Positions 1 through 8,679 of a DNA stretch of 64,000 bases are shown here, piece after piece (position 1 is the stretch's first letter; every line of letters starts with the position of its first letter). The stretch lies in NCBI GenBank assembly GCA_964507185.1, contig CAZDOY010000007.1:1-64000 (forward strand). The letters run 5' to 3'. The DNA comes from CAVRTJ01 sp964507185. GTDB taxonomy: Bacteria; Acidobacteriota; UBA4820; DSQY01. The translations under genes and the position numbers were made by a program. The notes beneath the pieces are model-generated. The model had not been told where the DNA came from, did not search any database, and saw only the letters and a program-made list of their open reading frames with translations.

Positions 1-2
1 TG

Positions 3-1280
3 AAACAGCCGCTGGACGTGACGGTTTTCCTCGCGCCGACGGACGAACTGTACGGACGGGTCAAAGACCTTCTATCCGCATACTCCGCAGCCAGTCCCAA
101 GGTCAGCGTGGAGTACATCGACCCCGACCGGGACAGGGCCCGCATGCAGCTTCTCGCACAAAAATACAAGGTCAGCGTCGCGAACGTGGTGGTTTTCGAC
201 ACGGATGGGCGGAGCAAGTACGTCGAGAAGGACCAGATGGTGGACTACGACTTTTCCGCCATGCAGCGCGGCGGACGCCCGAGGGTGAAAGATTTCAAGG
301 CCGAGGAAGCCTTCACGAACGCCATACTCGACGTCCTCAATCCCAAGAAGCCGGTCATCTATTTCACGTCGGGACACGGAGAGCGCACCGCCGGCCAAAA
401 GGCGGAGGGGATCGGCCTGTTCCGAGGCCGCCTCGCCAAAGAAGGCGACGTGCTCCGCGACTGGGAGAGCCTGGGTAAGCCGTCCGTTCCTGGCGACGCG
501 GATCTACTCGTCGTGGCCGGCCCTACCAGGCCGTTCCTGGCTGAGGAATCGAAGGTGATCGCCGCCTGGCTGAAAAAAGGCGGACGGGCCCTGTTCCTCA
601 TGGATCCGGAACTGGTTCCGGGGCGCCCGCCGAAGATCGGGCCCTCGGGGCTCGAGGATGTTTTCGAACAATGGGGCATCACCCTCGGCAGTGACGTCGT
701 CCTCGACCCGCGTGTCTCGGTGCCCAACCTGGGCGCGCAGACCTTCTTCGCCGCGAGCTACGGCCACGGTCCGATCGTCAGCGACCTGGCGCGCAACAAG
801 TTCCCCATCCTCTTTTCCCTGGCCCAGTCCCTGACGCTGGGGCAGCCGGCCGACAAGAACTACACGGCCGATCCCCTCCTCCTGACCTCTCCGGAGAGCT
901 GGGGCAAGAAGAACCTCGCCAACGTGGAGAAGAATGCGGAGTGGGCAGAGGGCGACCCGAAGGGGCCCTTGACCCTGGCCGCGTCCGTCTCCTCGGGCAA
1001 GGCCGCCGACAAGACGCGGATCGTGGTCATCGGGGACGCCGACGTGGCGAGCGATGCGCTCGTCCAGAGCGGCAGCGGAAACTTGCTCTTCTGCCTGAAC
1101 AGCGTGCACTGGCTGCTCCAGGAGGAGAGCCGGCTGGCCATTCCCCCCAAGACGGAGGTGAAGACCCACCTGGCCCTTTCGGCCTCGCAGACGAACCTCA
1201 TTTTCATACTCTTCGTCGTGCTTATGCCCTGCGTCGTCGCCGGCGCCGGCATCTATGTGTACCTGCAGAGACGGAGGTAG
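3..1280 (+). CDS. GldG-type ABC transporter accessory protein (5' truncated)
   Basis: The reading frame is open to the left edge, so the N-terminus lies outside the window. The visible part looks like the extracytoplasmic domain of GldG-family (ABC_transp_aux) proteins: it opens with a beta-strand and a conserved VEYIDPDRD-type turn, has a central G-H-G-E-R segment (YFTSGHGER), and ends in one C-terminal membrane helix followed by Arg-Arg-Arg. Family members work with a GldA-like ATPase and GldF-like permease, which should lie just upstream. The DUF4340 gene starts 5 nt after the stop, the usual partner order in non-gliding bacteria. The substrate is unknown. A GTG at 18 is in frame but is probably internal. 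Confidence 0.85.
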   Translation, partial: KQPLDVTVFLAPTDELYGRVKDLLSAYSAASPKVSVEYIDPDRDRARMQLLAQKYKVSVANVVVFDTDGRSKYVEKDQMVDYDFSAMQRGGRPRVKDFKAEEAFTNAILDVLNPKKPVIYFTSGHGERTAGQKAEGIGLFRGRLAKEGDVLRDWESLGKPSVPGDADLLVVAGPTRPFLAEESKVIAAWLKKGGRALFLMDPELVPGRPPKIGPSGLEDVFEQWGITLGSDVVLDPRVSVPNLGAQTFFAASYGHGPIVSDLARNKFPILFSLAQSLTLGQPADKNYTADPLLLTSPESWGKKNLANVEKNAEWAEGDPKGPLTLAASVSSGKAADKTRIVVIGDADVASDALVQSGSGNLLFCLNSVHWLLQEESRLAIPPKTEVKTHLALSASQTNLIFILFVVLMPCVVAGAGIYVYLQRRR

Positions 1281-1285
1281 GCGCG

Positions 1286-2629
1286 ATGCGCAAATCCACG
1301 TTGATTCTGCTGGTCGTCGTCGTGGCCCTGGGGGCCCTCATCTTCTTCTGGGAGCGGAAAGAACCGTCGACGGACGAGCGTGCCGAGAGCGAACGGCAGT
1401 TCGTCGACTTCAAGTCCGACGCGGTCTCGGAGATCACCCGGACGGGCTTTCAACCCGTTACGCTCAAGAAGGGAAAGGACTCCAGGTGGTCCATGGCCGG
1501 CCCCGTCGAGGACGTGGCCGACGGCTCCGCGGTGCAGGGCTTTCTCGACAGGATCAGGACAGCGAGAATCGAGAGGAAGGTCGACAGGGATGTGCCTGCC
1601 AAGACCCTGGGGCTCGCCTCCCCCAGGGCCGTGTGGACCTTCACCACCGCCTCGGGCCCCGTGAGGATCGAACTGGGTGGCAAGGCGGCCCTTGACGCGG
1701 GCGTCTATGCCAGAGCGGGGGGAACGGCCGTCCTTTTGCCCGCGAGCCTCCAGAGCCTCCTGCTCAAGCCCGCGTCCGAATTCAGGCTGCGCGAGCTGCT
1801 GCCCGTCGGCACGCAGCAGATCAAGGCCTTCTCGCTCGTCCGGAAGGACGGCCCCCCACTGGCCTTCGAGCGAACGGGCGACGGTATCTGGAACGTGTCA
1901 AGACCCTATTCGGACTGGGGATCGTCGGACAAGCTCCAGGACGCCCTGGACGACGTCAGCCTGTGCCCGGTCTTCGGATTTGTGGGCGAAGAGGTGAAGA
2001 ACCTGTCGCAATACGGGCTTGATCCGGCCCGGACGGAGATGCATTTGACGCTCACGGACGGCGGCAAGGTGGAGGTACGTCTGGGGGCCCCCGTGCCGGA
2101 CTCCAAGCCCGAAAACAAGCTCGTCTATGCGTGGGCCTCGGACAGGCCGTCTGTCATGAAGGTGTCCATGAACTCCTTAAAAAACATGGAGAAAGCCCCG
2201 GATTACTTCCGGTCCATGGCCTGCTTCCGCCACGATCTCTACGACGCCGGGGAGATCGATATCCAGGGGCTCTACCGGGTGAAGCTCGTGCGGGACCAGA
2301 AGAAGGGCTGGCGGTTCGTCGTGCCGGCGAGACCGGCCGCGGGAGCGGACGCCCCCACCCTGGCGGCGGGCATCTCCGGGCTGCGCGGCGGCTCCGCCGT
2401 GCCCATCCAGGGAAGCCCGCCACCTGGACTTGCCTCTCCCGTTCTTACCGTGACCCTCAAGGGCTCGGGTTTCAAGGAGATCTTGAAGGTGGGGTCGGAG
2501 GTGGACGGAACGCGCTACGCCCTGCCGGGTGGACGCAAGGCCGCCCTGGTCCTCGACAAGGATTCCTGGCAGCGGGTCCAGGCGGCGCTTCGGCTCGCGA
2601 CCGGCGCCGGCAGGGGAAAGAAGCCTTGA
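1286..2629 (+). CDS. DUF4340 domain protein, membrane-anchored
   Basis: A 447-aa protein with an N-terminal signal anchor (about residues 5-21, hydrophobic, after MRKS) and a long extracytoplasmic region made of repeated DUF4340-like units, with phrases such as ITRTGFQPVTLKK, YGLDPARTEM and VRLGAPVPDSKPENKLVYAW. DUF4340 proteins usually sit immediately after GldG-type genes, as here, and are thought to be structural partners of that ABC system; the biochemical role is unknown. The ATG at 1286 is chosen because it begins right after the upstream stop and gives a clean signal anchor. The stop overlaps the next start by 4 nt (TTGA). Confidence 0.8.
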   Translation: MRKSTLILLVVVVALGALIFFWERKEPSTDERAESERQFVDFKSDAVSEITRTGFQPVTLKKGKDSRWSMAGPVEDVADGSAVQGFLDRIRTARIERKVDRDVPAKTLGLASPRAVWTFTTASGPVRIELGGKAALDAGVYARAGGTAVLLPASLQSLLLKPASEFRLRELLPVGTQQIKAFSLVRKDGPPLAFERTGDGIWNVSRPYSDWGSSDKLQDALDDVSLCPVFGFVGEEVKNLSQYGLDPARTEMHLTLTDGGKVEVRLGAPVPDSKPENKLVYAWASDRPSVMKVSMNSLKNMEKAPDYFRSMACFRHDLYDAGEIDIQGLYRVKLVRDQKKGWRFVVPARPAAGADAPTLAAGISGLRGGSAVPIQGSPPPGLASPVLTVTLKGSGFKEILKVGSEVDGTRYALPGGRKAALVLDKDSWQRVQAALRLATGAGRGKKP

Positions 2630-3042
2630 AGTTCCGGTTCACACCGCGGGCCAGGTCCCAGAAACCCCCGGCCTGGATCTTCATAGGCCTCGGCCTGGGC
2701 ACGGCCGGCTTCGTCTTCTGGTTCCTTTCATTCATTCCCGAGAAGTACTGGCCCCCGTGTGGATTTCACCTCGTAACGGGCCATCCGTGTCCGACGTGCG
2801 GTGCAACCCGCGCCGCGGTCGACATGATTCACGGCCGGTGGTTGGAGGCGTTGCAAACAAATCCCTTTTTCAGCATCGTGATCTGGACGCTTCTTGCCTG
2901 GGTCGCGGTGGGAGGGGTGACCTGGCTCGCGGGACGGAACTTCACCATCCAGGTATCCCCGCATGAGGAGAAATGGTGGTGGCTTCTCTTGCTCGCCGCC
3001 TTCCTGATCAACTGGGCATACATGTGGGTGGTCGGCATCTGA
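2626..3042 (+). CDS. DUF2752 membrane protein
   Basis: A 138-aa protein with three predicted membrane helices. It contains the DUF2752 signature PCPTCGATRA, in which the two cysteines and the Gly-x-Thr-Arg are diagnostic of the family. No function is established for DUF2752. The TTG start at 2626 overlaps the DUF4340 stop (TTGA), so the gene is translationally coupled and is the last member of the GldG operon. The tail ends in Trp-rich helices (KWWWLLLLAAF) and a short terminus. No recognisable terminator follows. Confidence 0.8.
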   Translation: MKFRFTPRARSQKPPAWIFIGLGLGTAGFVFWFLSFIPEKYWPPCGFHLVTGHPCPTCGATRAAVDMIHGRWLEALQTNPFFSIVIWTLLAWVAVGGVTWLAGRNFTIQVSPHEEKWWWLLLLAAFLINWAYMWVVGI

Positions 3043-3215
3043 GCCGGCTTCGGAACGAAGGGCGCAACCGTTTCTCGGCGGGCGGCCGGAAAAAAGCCTC
3101 CGCCTGACGGGCATTCGGGCGGGCTCACCGGTGTTTCTGGCGCTGATCCGGAATGAGCGTGTACAATTAAGCGTCAACACCCGGGCGAAACCGGGGTTTT
3201 GCGGAGCCGGATAAC

Positions 3216-4208
3216 GTGATGGAGAACAGTCCTGTCAGCATGGTCCGAATCCCAGACTGGCACGAAGCCCGCGTCATCGTGCTGGGCGACGTCATCCTGG
3301 ACCGGTTCGTGTACGGCCAGGTGCACAGGATCTCTCCGGAGGCGCCCATACCGGTGGTGGAAGTCGTCGACGAGCGCGCCCTGCCCGGCGGCGCGGCCAA
3401 CGTGGCCCGCAATATCTGCGCCCTCGGAGGACGGGCCGTTCTTCTCGGCGTCACCGGGGACGACCCGGACGGTGAAGCCCTCAAGCGCGTCGTGGAAGCC
3501 GAAGGCGTGGAAACATCGGGCATCCAGGCAGTGAGGGGGCGCGCGACCACCGTCAAGACGAGAATCGTTGCCCACCGCCAACAGGTCGTGCGCGTGGACA
3601 GAGAGGAAAAGCGCCGGATTTCCGAAGCCACGCGCAAGGCCCTTCTCGGCTCCGTCGAGAGTCTCGTGGAACACAGCGCCGCGTTGGTCGTTTCGGACTA
3701 TGCCAAGGGCATTCTGAGTCCCGAACTGCTTGCGGATATCGGGCGGCTCGTGCGTAAGGCGGCCATTCCCTACGTGGTGGATCCCAAGCCGGTTCACTTC
3801 CCCTATCCCGGCGCGACCGTCGTGACGCCCAACAGGGACGAGGCGACCGGCTTCTTCGGACACCCCTTCGCCATAGGAGACCTCGGGCGCCTGGCCAACG
3901 ACCTCATGGGCGGCACGGACTGGCGCGCCGTCCTTTTTACGCTCGGTCCGGACGGGATGGTCCTTGCGGAACGGGACAAAGAGGCCGAGAGAATTCCCGC
4001 CCGGGTTCGCGAAGTGTTCGACGTGACGGGTGCGGGAGATACGGTCGTCGCCGCCCTCAGCCTTGCCCTGGCGGCCGGGGCCCCTCTCGGTTCCGCGAGC
4101 GCGTTGGCCAACCTGGCGGCCGGAATCGTCGTCGGTAAGGTCGGGACGGCCGTTTGCAGTTCCGACGAACTGGCTGCGGTTCTTTCGGAAGGCGGCCATG
4201 GGGCCTAG
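3216..4208 (+). CDS. rfaE1: D-glycero-beta-D-manno-heptose-7-phosphate kinase (RfaE domain I)
   Basis: PfkB-family sugar kinase of 330 aa that phosphorylates D-glycero-D-manno-heptose 7-phosphate at C1 in ADP-heptose synthesis for the LPS inner core. Diagnostic features are the N-terminal VLGDVILDRF, the RISPEAPIPVVEV signature specific to RfaE/HldE, GGAANVARN, and the C-terminal anion hole DVTGAGDTVVAA with the catalytic Asp. The adenylyltransferase half of HldE is absent, so it must be encoded elsewhere. The GTG at 3216 is used because a GGAG lies 9 nt upstream; the ATG at 3219 is an alternative. The end overlaps the methyltransferase gene by 11 nt. Confidence 0.9.
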   Translation: MMENSPVSMVRIPDWHEARVIVLGDVILDRFVYGQVHRISPEAPIPVVEVVDERALPGGAANVARNICALGGRAVLLGVTGDDPDGEALKRVVEAEGVETSGIQAVRGRATTVKTRIVAHRQQVVRVDREEKRRISEATRKALLGSVESLVEHSAALVVSDYAKGILSPELLADIGRLVRKAAIPYVVDPKPVHFPYPGATVVTPNRDEATGFFGHPFAIGDLGRLANDLMGGTDWRAVLFTLGPDGMVLAERDKEAERIPARVREVFDVTGAGDTVVAALSLALAAGAPLGSASALANLAAGIVVGKVGTAVCSSDELAAVLSEGGHGA

Positions 4209-4995
4209 AGAATCTGCCGACCTTCCCGACCCCGAGAGACGGGAAGGCGCGCTCGTGGCGCAGATGTTCAACGCCATCGCGCCGACATACGATTTTCTCA
4301 ATCACCTGCTTTCCCTGAACGTAGACCGCTATTGGAGGCGGGTCGCCATCCGCACTCTCGAACCCGTTTCGGGCGGCGTTTACCTGGACCTTTGCACTGG
4401 GACAGGTGACTTGGCAGTGGCCCTGTTGAAGAGGGCCAGCGCACGGGTCGTGGGCCTGGATTTCAGCCGGGGCATGATGGCCCGGGCGATACGGAAAGCC
4501 GGTGCCGGCTCGGCCCTGGATCTGGTGCAGGGTGACGCGCTGGATCTGCCGCTGGCGGACCGGTGCGTGGATGGGGCCATGGTGGCCTTCGGCGTGCGCA
4601 ACTTCGAGGACCTGGACAGGGGATTCCTGGAGATGGCAAGGGTCCTCAGACCGGGAGGCCGAGCCGTCATTCTCGAGTTCAGCGAACCGAGGGGGCGGCT
4701 GTTCGGCTCCCTTTTCCGGTTCTATTTCCGCAGGGTCCTTCCCGTTCTCGGGCGCCTCATCAGTCCCTCCAGCGGTGCCTATAACTACCTTCCGGCTTCG
4801 GTGAGCCGGTTTCCCGACTCGGAAGAACTCAAGGGCCGCTTCAAGAGAAGCGGCTTCCTGGTCCGCTCGCAGCGGCCGCTTACGGGCGGTATCGCCACGT
4901 TGCACTGCGTGGAGAAGCCGGCTGAAGCCGCAGACCACGGGCCTCCCTCCGCCCGATCGGCCACAACGGCGCCGCCACCCCAGAGGTTGGCATGA
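4198..4995 (+). CDS. ubiE: UbiE/MenG quinone C-methyltransferase
   Basis: A class I SAM-dependent methyltransferase of 265 aa, UbiE/COQ5 type. It should methylate demethylmenaquinone (or a ubiquinone precursor) at the membrane. Visible motifs are MFNAIAPTYDFLNHLLSL (UbiE signature 1), the SAM-binding LDLCTGTGDLA, and VAFGVRNFEDLDRG (UbiE signature 2). The C-terminus carries an extra Pro/Ala-rich tail of about 20 residues. The start at 4198 overlaps the kinase gene by 11 nt and the stop overlaps ruvX by 4 nt (ATGA). Whether the substrate is a menaquinone or ubiquinone precursor cannot be told from this window. Confidence 0.88.
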   Translation: MGPRESADLPDPERREGALVAQMFNAIAPTYDFLNHLLSLNVDRYWRRVAIRTLEPVSGGVYLDLCTGTGDLAVALLKRASARVVGLDFSRGMMARAIRKAGAGSALDLVQGDALDLPLADRCVDGAMVAFGVRNFEDLDRGFLEMARVLRPGGRAVILEFSEPRGRLFGSLFRFYFRRVLPVLGRLISPSSGAYNYLPASVSRFPDSEELKGRFKRSGFLVRSQRPLTGGIATLHCVEKPAEAADHGPPSARSATTAPPPQRLA

Positions 4996-5411
4996 ATCGG
5001 ACGATGGCCGTAGATTGGGGCAAGCGACGCGTGGGCGTGGCCGTGTCGGACGAGACCCGCACCTTGGCGAGGTCCCTCGAGACGCTGGAGGTCATGTCCA
5101 CCCTTGACGCGGTGGACCAGGTCGTGAGGCTTGCCGGGGAAAACGACATCGATACCCTGGTCGTCGGCGATCCGATCCACATGAGCGGAAGAAGGAGCGA
5201 GGGGGGCCGGGAGGTGAGGCGTTTCGTGGTCCTGCTCGAGAAGAGGCTTCCCGGCATGCGTTTCGTTCTGTGGGACGAAAGGCTGACCAGCCACGAAGCC
5301 GCCGCTATCTTGCGCGAACGGGGCGAGCGGCGCAAGGGTCGCCGCAAGGGGCGGCTCGACCAGGTGGCTGCGGCCGTCCTCCTTCAGAGTTTCCTCGATT
5401 CGGCGGAGTGA
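4992..5411 (+). CDS. ruvX: Putative pre-16S rRNA nuclease / Holliday junction resolvase YqgF
   Basis: A 139-aa RNase H-fold protein of the YqgF/RuvX family, implicated in 16S rRNA 5'-end maturation. The catalytic acidic residues are seen in the first strand (AVDWGKRRVGVAVSD), in the DERLTS motif and in the C-terminal helix (RLDQVAAAVLL). Length matches the family (about 140 aa). The start overlaps the methyltransferase stop by 4 nt. Being followed directly by mltG matches the common yqgF-mltG pairing in bacterial genomes. Confidence 0.92.
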   Translation: MNRTMAVDWGKRRVGVAVSDETRTLARSLETLEVMSTLDAVDQVVRLAGENDIDTLVVGDPIHMSGRRSEGGREVRRFVVLLEKRLPGMRFVLWDERLTSHEAAAILRERGERRKGRRKGRLDQVAAAVLLQSFLDSAE

Positions 5412-5413
5412 TG

Positions 5414-6448
5414 ATGAAGCTGAAGCGCGGCCTGCTCGTCCTTACGGTCCTCGGGGTGTTTGCGGCGGGTGCCTTCGCGACCTTCCTCGGATGGGATTGG
5501 AATACACCGTACAAGAAGACTCCGGGCCGAGTGACCGTAACCATCGTGAAGGGCATGAAGGCCGGTCAGGTCCTTGAAATGATGAGCAAAAAAGGGCTCG
5601 TCAGAAGCCGCCTGTCCTTCAAACTGGCCTTCGCCGTCTTCGGCCGGCCGAGAAAGATCATGACCGGCACGTACAGCTTCGACAAACCCGAGTCTCCGCT
5701 CGGGATCATCGACAAGCTGAACAAAGGGGAAGTCACCCTCACCAAGGTGACCATTCCGGAAGGTCTTCGGGACAGGGAGATCGCCAAAATCCTGGCCGAC
5801 GCCGGCCTGGGGAGCCGGGAGGCTTTTCTCAAGGCCATGAACGATCCCTCCTTCATCCGGCCGTTGGATCCCAGGGCGCAGAAGCTGGAGGGTTACCTCT
5901 TTCCCGAAACGTACCTCGTGGATCCGGGGCTCGACGAAGAGTCGATCGTTCACGTCCTGGTGGACGGTTTTCGGGAATGGTGGACCCGCACGGGAGAGCC
6001 CTCCGGCACGACCCTGTCTCCGCGCGAAATCGTTACGCTCGCATCGCTTATCGAAAAGGAGACAGGCTCACCGAAGGAGCGCGGACTCATCGCAGGGGTC
6101 TTCATGAACCGCCTCCGATTGGGCATGCCGCTGCAGACGGATCCCACCATAATTTTCGCCCAGATAATGGACGGGGATTACAAGGGCTACCTCACGCGCA
6201 AGGACCTGGCGTATCCCAGTCCTTACAACACGTACCTTCACGGCGGATTGCCACCCGGGCCCATATGCAATCCCGGCCAGGCCTCGCTGGATGCCGTCAT
6301 CCACCCGACGCGATCCTCCTACCTCTATTTCGTCAGCAGAAACGACGGCACCCACGCCTTCTCCAAGACCCTCGCGGAGCACAACCATTGGGTGTCCGTG
6401 TACCAGCACAGGGGGGGACACGGCCGAAACGGAAAAAAGGCGCAATGA
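5414..6448 (+). CDS. mltG: Endolytic murein transglycosylase MltG
   Basis: A 344-aa YceG-family enzyme that cleaves nascent glycan strands and helps terminate peptidoglycan chains. An N-terminal membrane anchor (about residues 6-22) is followed by a LysM-like segment and the catalytic YceG domain, with the active-site Glu in LASLIEKETG and the conserved segments FMNRLRLGMPLQTDPT and PYNTYLHGGLPPGPI. Two adjacent ATGs are possible at 5411 and 5414; the second has better spacing to the upstream GGAG. The stop overlaps the following methyltransferase start (ATGA). Confidence 0.93.
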   Translation: MKLKRGLLVLTVLGVFAAGAFATFLGWDWNTPYKKTPGRVTVTIVKGMKAGQVLEMMSKKGLVRSRLSFKLAFAVFGRPRKIMTGTYSFDKPESPLGIIDKLNKGEVTLTKVTIPEGLRDREIAKILADAGLGSREAFLKAMNDPSFIRPLDPRAQKLEGYLFPETYLVDPGLDEESIVHVLVDGFREWWTRTGEPSGTTLSPREIVTLASLIEKETGSPKERGLIAGVFMNRLRLGMPLQTDPTIIFAQIMDGDYKGYLTRKDLAYPSPYNTYLHGGLPPGPICNPGQASLDAVIHPTRSSYLYFVSRNDGTHAFSKTLAEHNHWVSVYQHRGGHGRNGKKAQ

Positions 6449-7197
6449 TGCCCGACCTGCGCTTCGTGCTTGTGAGATCCCGTTCCCCAGGCAATGTGGG
6501 GTCGGTGGCGCGGGCCATGAAAAATTTCGGGTTCGGCGATCTCTGCCTCGTGGACCCGCGGCTCAATCGGGATCACGACGTGCCCGGTTCGGAGCCGTAC
6601 TTTGAGAGGGAGGCCCGGCGTCTGGCGTGGCACGCATCGGACGTGCTGGACAGTGCAAAGGTGGTGGACAAGCTGGAGGACGCGCTCGCTCCGTGCGGCC
6701 TGGTCCTGGCCACCGCCCCGAGAGCCTACCGGGGTGTTCTTTCCCTCTCCCCGGAGGAGGGCGCGGACCGGCTCGCCGCGGCGCTGCCGGACCGGCCCGC
6801 GCTGGTGTTTGGTTCGGAATCCTCCGGATTGACGCTCGAGGAGATGGCCCGATGCTCCGGAGTGGTCGTGATCCCAACGGACCCTGCCTACCGCGACCTC
6901 AATCTTGCGCAGAGCGCCGTTCTCATGGCCTATCTCACCTTCCGCCGATCCGTGGAAACGACGCCTCCGAGACGGGCTGAATCTCCGCGTCATGCGGATT
7001 TGGAGGGGCTGGCCGACATGCTGTGCGGTCTGGCGGATGAGGTGGAGTTCCTGCGGGGGGATAAGGATCCTATGACCAGGGAACTGCGGGCCATGCTTCA
7101 CCGGTGGGACTTGAGCCGGCGCGATACGGAACTCATCAGGAGTTTCATTCGCCGAATTCGCCCCAGACTGTCACAGAAAGACTCCAGCCGGAGCTAG
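6445..7197 (+). CDS. TrmJ-like SPOUT RNA 2'-O-methyltransferase
   Basis: A 250-aa SPOUT-fold methyltransferase of the TrmH family group 1, like TrmJ, which 2'-O-methylates position 32 of tRNAs. The N-terminus has the family phrase RSPGNVGSVARAMKNFGFG, then the knot motifs FGSESSGLTLEE and RDLNLAQSAVLMAY that build the SAM site. A C-terminal helical domain follows. It is the last gene of the plus-strand operon starting at 3216. The exact RNA target cannot be assigned from sequence alone. About 150 nt of apparently empty convergent space separate it from tldE. Confidence 0.85.
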   Translation: MMPDLRFVLVRSRSPGNVGSVARAMKNFGFGDLCLVDPRLNRDHDVPGSEPYFEREARRLAWHASDVLDSAKVVDKLEDALAPCGLVLATAPRAYRGVLSLSPEEGADRLAAALPDRPALVFGSESSGLTLEEMARCSGVVVIPTDPAYRDLNLAQSAVLMAYLTFRRSVETTPPRRAESPRHADLEGLADMLCGLADEVEFLRGDKDPMTRELRAMLHRWDLSRRDTELIRSFIRRIRPRLSQKDSSRS

Positions 7198-7347
7198 CCT
7201 CGGCCAAAACGACCAGGCACAAGAATGGGGATTCGCTCCATGAGTTTCAGGGGGCATCCGATCGCGCCGCGGCATATCGTTAAACGCGCGGCATGAGGGC
7301 CGATATTTCTTCTGGGTACGGCTTGCGAACGTGTCCCAGGTGAGCCG

Positions 7348-8679
7348 TCAGCAGACGGTGATCTTCTCCAGGAGGGTCGTGGAGCCCGCGGTGCCTCGAG
7401 GTCCCCAGGCGAGGTCCTTCCCGGCCATCCGCAACTTCAGGAGAAGCTTGGGGAGAGATTCCGATATGACAGCGCCCTCGATGGGGTCGGACAGTGCCCC
7501 CGAACGGATCGTGCGGCCGCGGACGTTGAAGGTGAAAAGTCCGTTCCGGAGGTCCGTTCCCGGCTGTGTCCACAGGTCTTCAACGTAGAGGCCTTCGCCG
7601 GCCTCGGCGATTACGTCCCCCGCCTCACGGTCGGAGCAGGCCAGGTGAAGATTGTGGAAGCCCACGCCGGGAGGAAACGCGTAGTCCATGCGGACCGCGT
7701 GCCCCGTGCTCCGCGATGCTTCCCGGGCGGCCGTCTCGCAGGAATGGGCAAAGCCCTTGAGGATGCCCTTATCGACGAGCGTGAGAAATTCTGTCGGGTT
7801 TCCCTCCGCGTCCCACCGAGCGAAGCCATAACTTCCCTGTAAGGACGGGTCGTCGATGAGGGTGGCTTCCGCCGTACCCACGGCGTCGCCGACGAGGTCT
7901 TTCCATGGGGAGAGACCGTCCGCCGCCTGGCTGCCGTTCAGGTAGGGGGCGAGCCGGCTCAGAACGTGCGCGGCACTTTCCGGCGACAGCACCACGTTGT
8001 ACCGCCCCCCGACCAACCCCTTTGCCTTGAGCGCAGCCGCCGCGCGCCTGCCGGCCTCCGATCCCACGGCTCCGGGATCTAGCTTGGATGGGTTGGAGCC
8101 GAAGAGGCCGAAAGACGATGTCTTCAGGGCGCCCCTTTCTTCGGCCGTGCACTCCACGAGCAGGGAGGTTCTGGAGAAGTCAAAGGACACGTTGACGCCC
8201 TTGCTGTTGCGCACCGCCACGAGGCCCGTACTGACGCGCTGGTAGCAGTTGGACACGCTGCGAATCCGCGGGTCCGTACGGAGGGCCGCCGATTCCGCTT
8301 CCAGCACGCGGATTGCGGCGGCCGATTCGTCCCAGGCGGGACCGTCGCCCGCCTGTGCGGCGGCTGTTTGGTCCGGCCCGTCCGATCGTGGCGAGGGAAG
8401 GGCGAACCAGGGATCGGGAGAGCCCGCGAGGACGGACTCTGAAAGCCGGAATAGCATGGCGGACAATCCCTGCTCGGTCAGGTCCGTGGTCGAGGCCGAA
8501 GCCGACCGGCCGTGCTGGGAGGCCCTGGCGCCGATCCCCTTCTCGGACGCGGACAGGCGGGACGAGGTCTTTCCGTTTGCGGCCTTTACGAGTTGGATCC
8601 TCTTCTCGAGATAGAAGAGTTCCCAGGCGTTGAAGCCGTTCTTGCCGACGAGTTCCGTGGCCATGTCCAGGGGAATCAT
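7348..8679 (-). CDS. tldE: TldE/PmbA-like metalloprotease partner
   Basis: A 443-aa TldD/PmbA-superfamily protein. The N-terminal half has the typical GARASQHGRS and SVLAGSPDPWFA phrases; the C-terminal half has the VVLSPESAAHVLSRLAPYL segment and NLHLACS. The HExxxH metal motif of TldD is absent, which fits the non-catalytic TldE/PmbA subunit. TldD/TldE complexes degrade or mature peptides such as microcins and the CcdA antitoxin. No tldD is present in the window, so a partner elsewhere is expected. The start overlaps the gpmI stop by one base, making this the last gene of the long minus-strand operon. Confidence 0.82.
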   Translation of the reverse strand: MIPLDMATELVGKNGFNAWELFYLEKRIQLVKAANGKTSSRLSASEKGIGARASQHGRSASASTTDLTEQGLSAMLFRLSESVLAGSPDPWFALPSPRSDGPDQTAAAQAGDGPAWDESAAAIRVLEAESAALRTDPRIRSVSNCYQRVSTGLVAVRNSKGVNVSFDFSRTSLLVECTAEERGALKTSSFGLFGSNPSKLDPGAVGSEAGRRAAAALKAKGLVGGRYNVVLSPESAAHVLSRLAPYLNGSQAADGLSPWKDLVGDAVGTAEATLIDDPSLQGSYGFARWDAEGNPTEFLTLVDKGILKGFAHSCETAAREASRSTGHAVRMDYAFPPGVGFHNLHLACSDREAGDVIAEAGEGLYVEDLWTQPGTDLRNGLFTFNVRGRTIRSGALSDPIEGAVISESLPKLLLKLRMAGKDLAWGPRGTAGSTTLLEKITVC

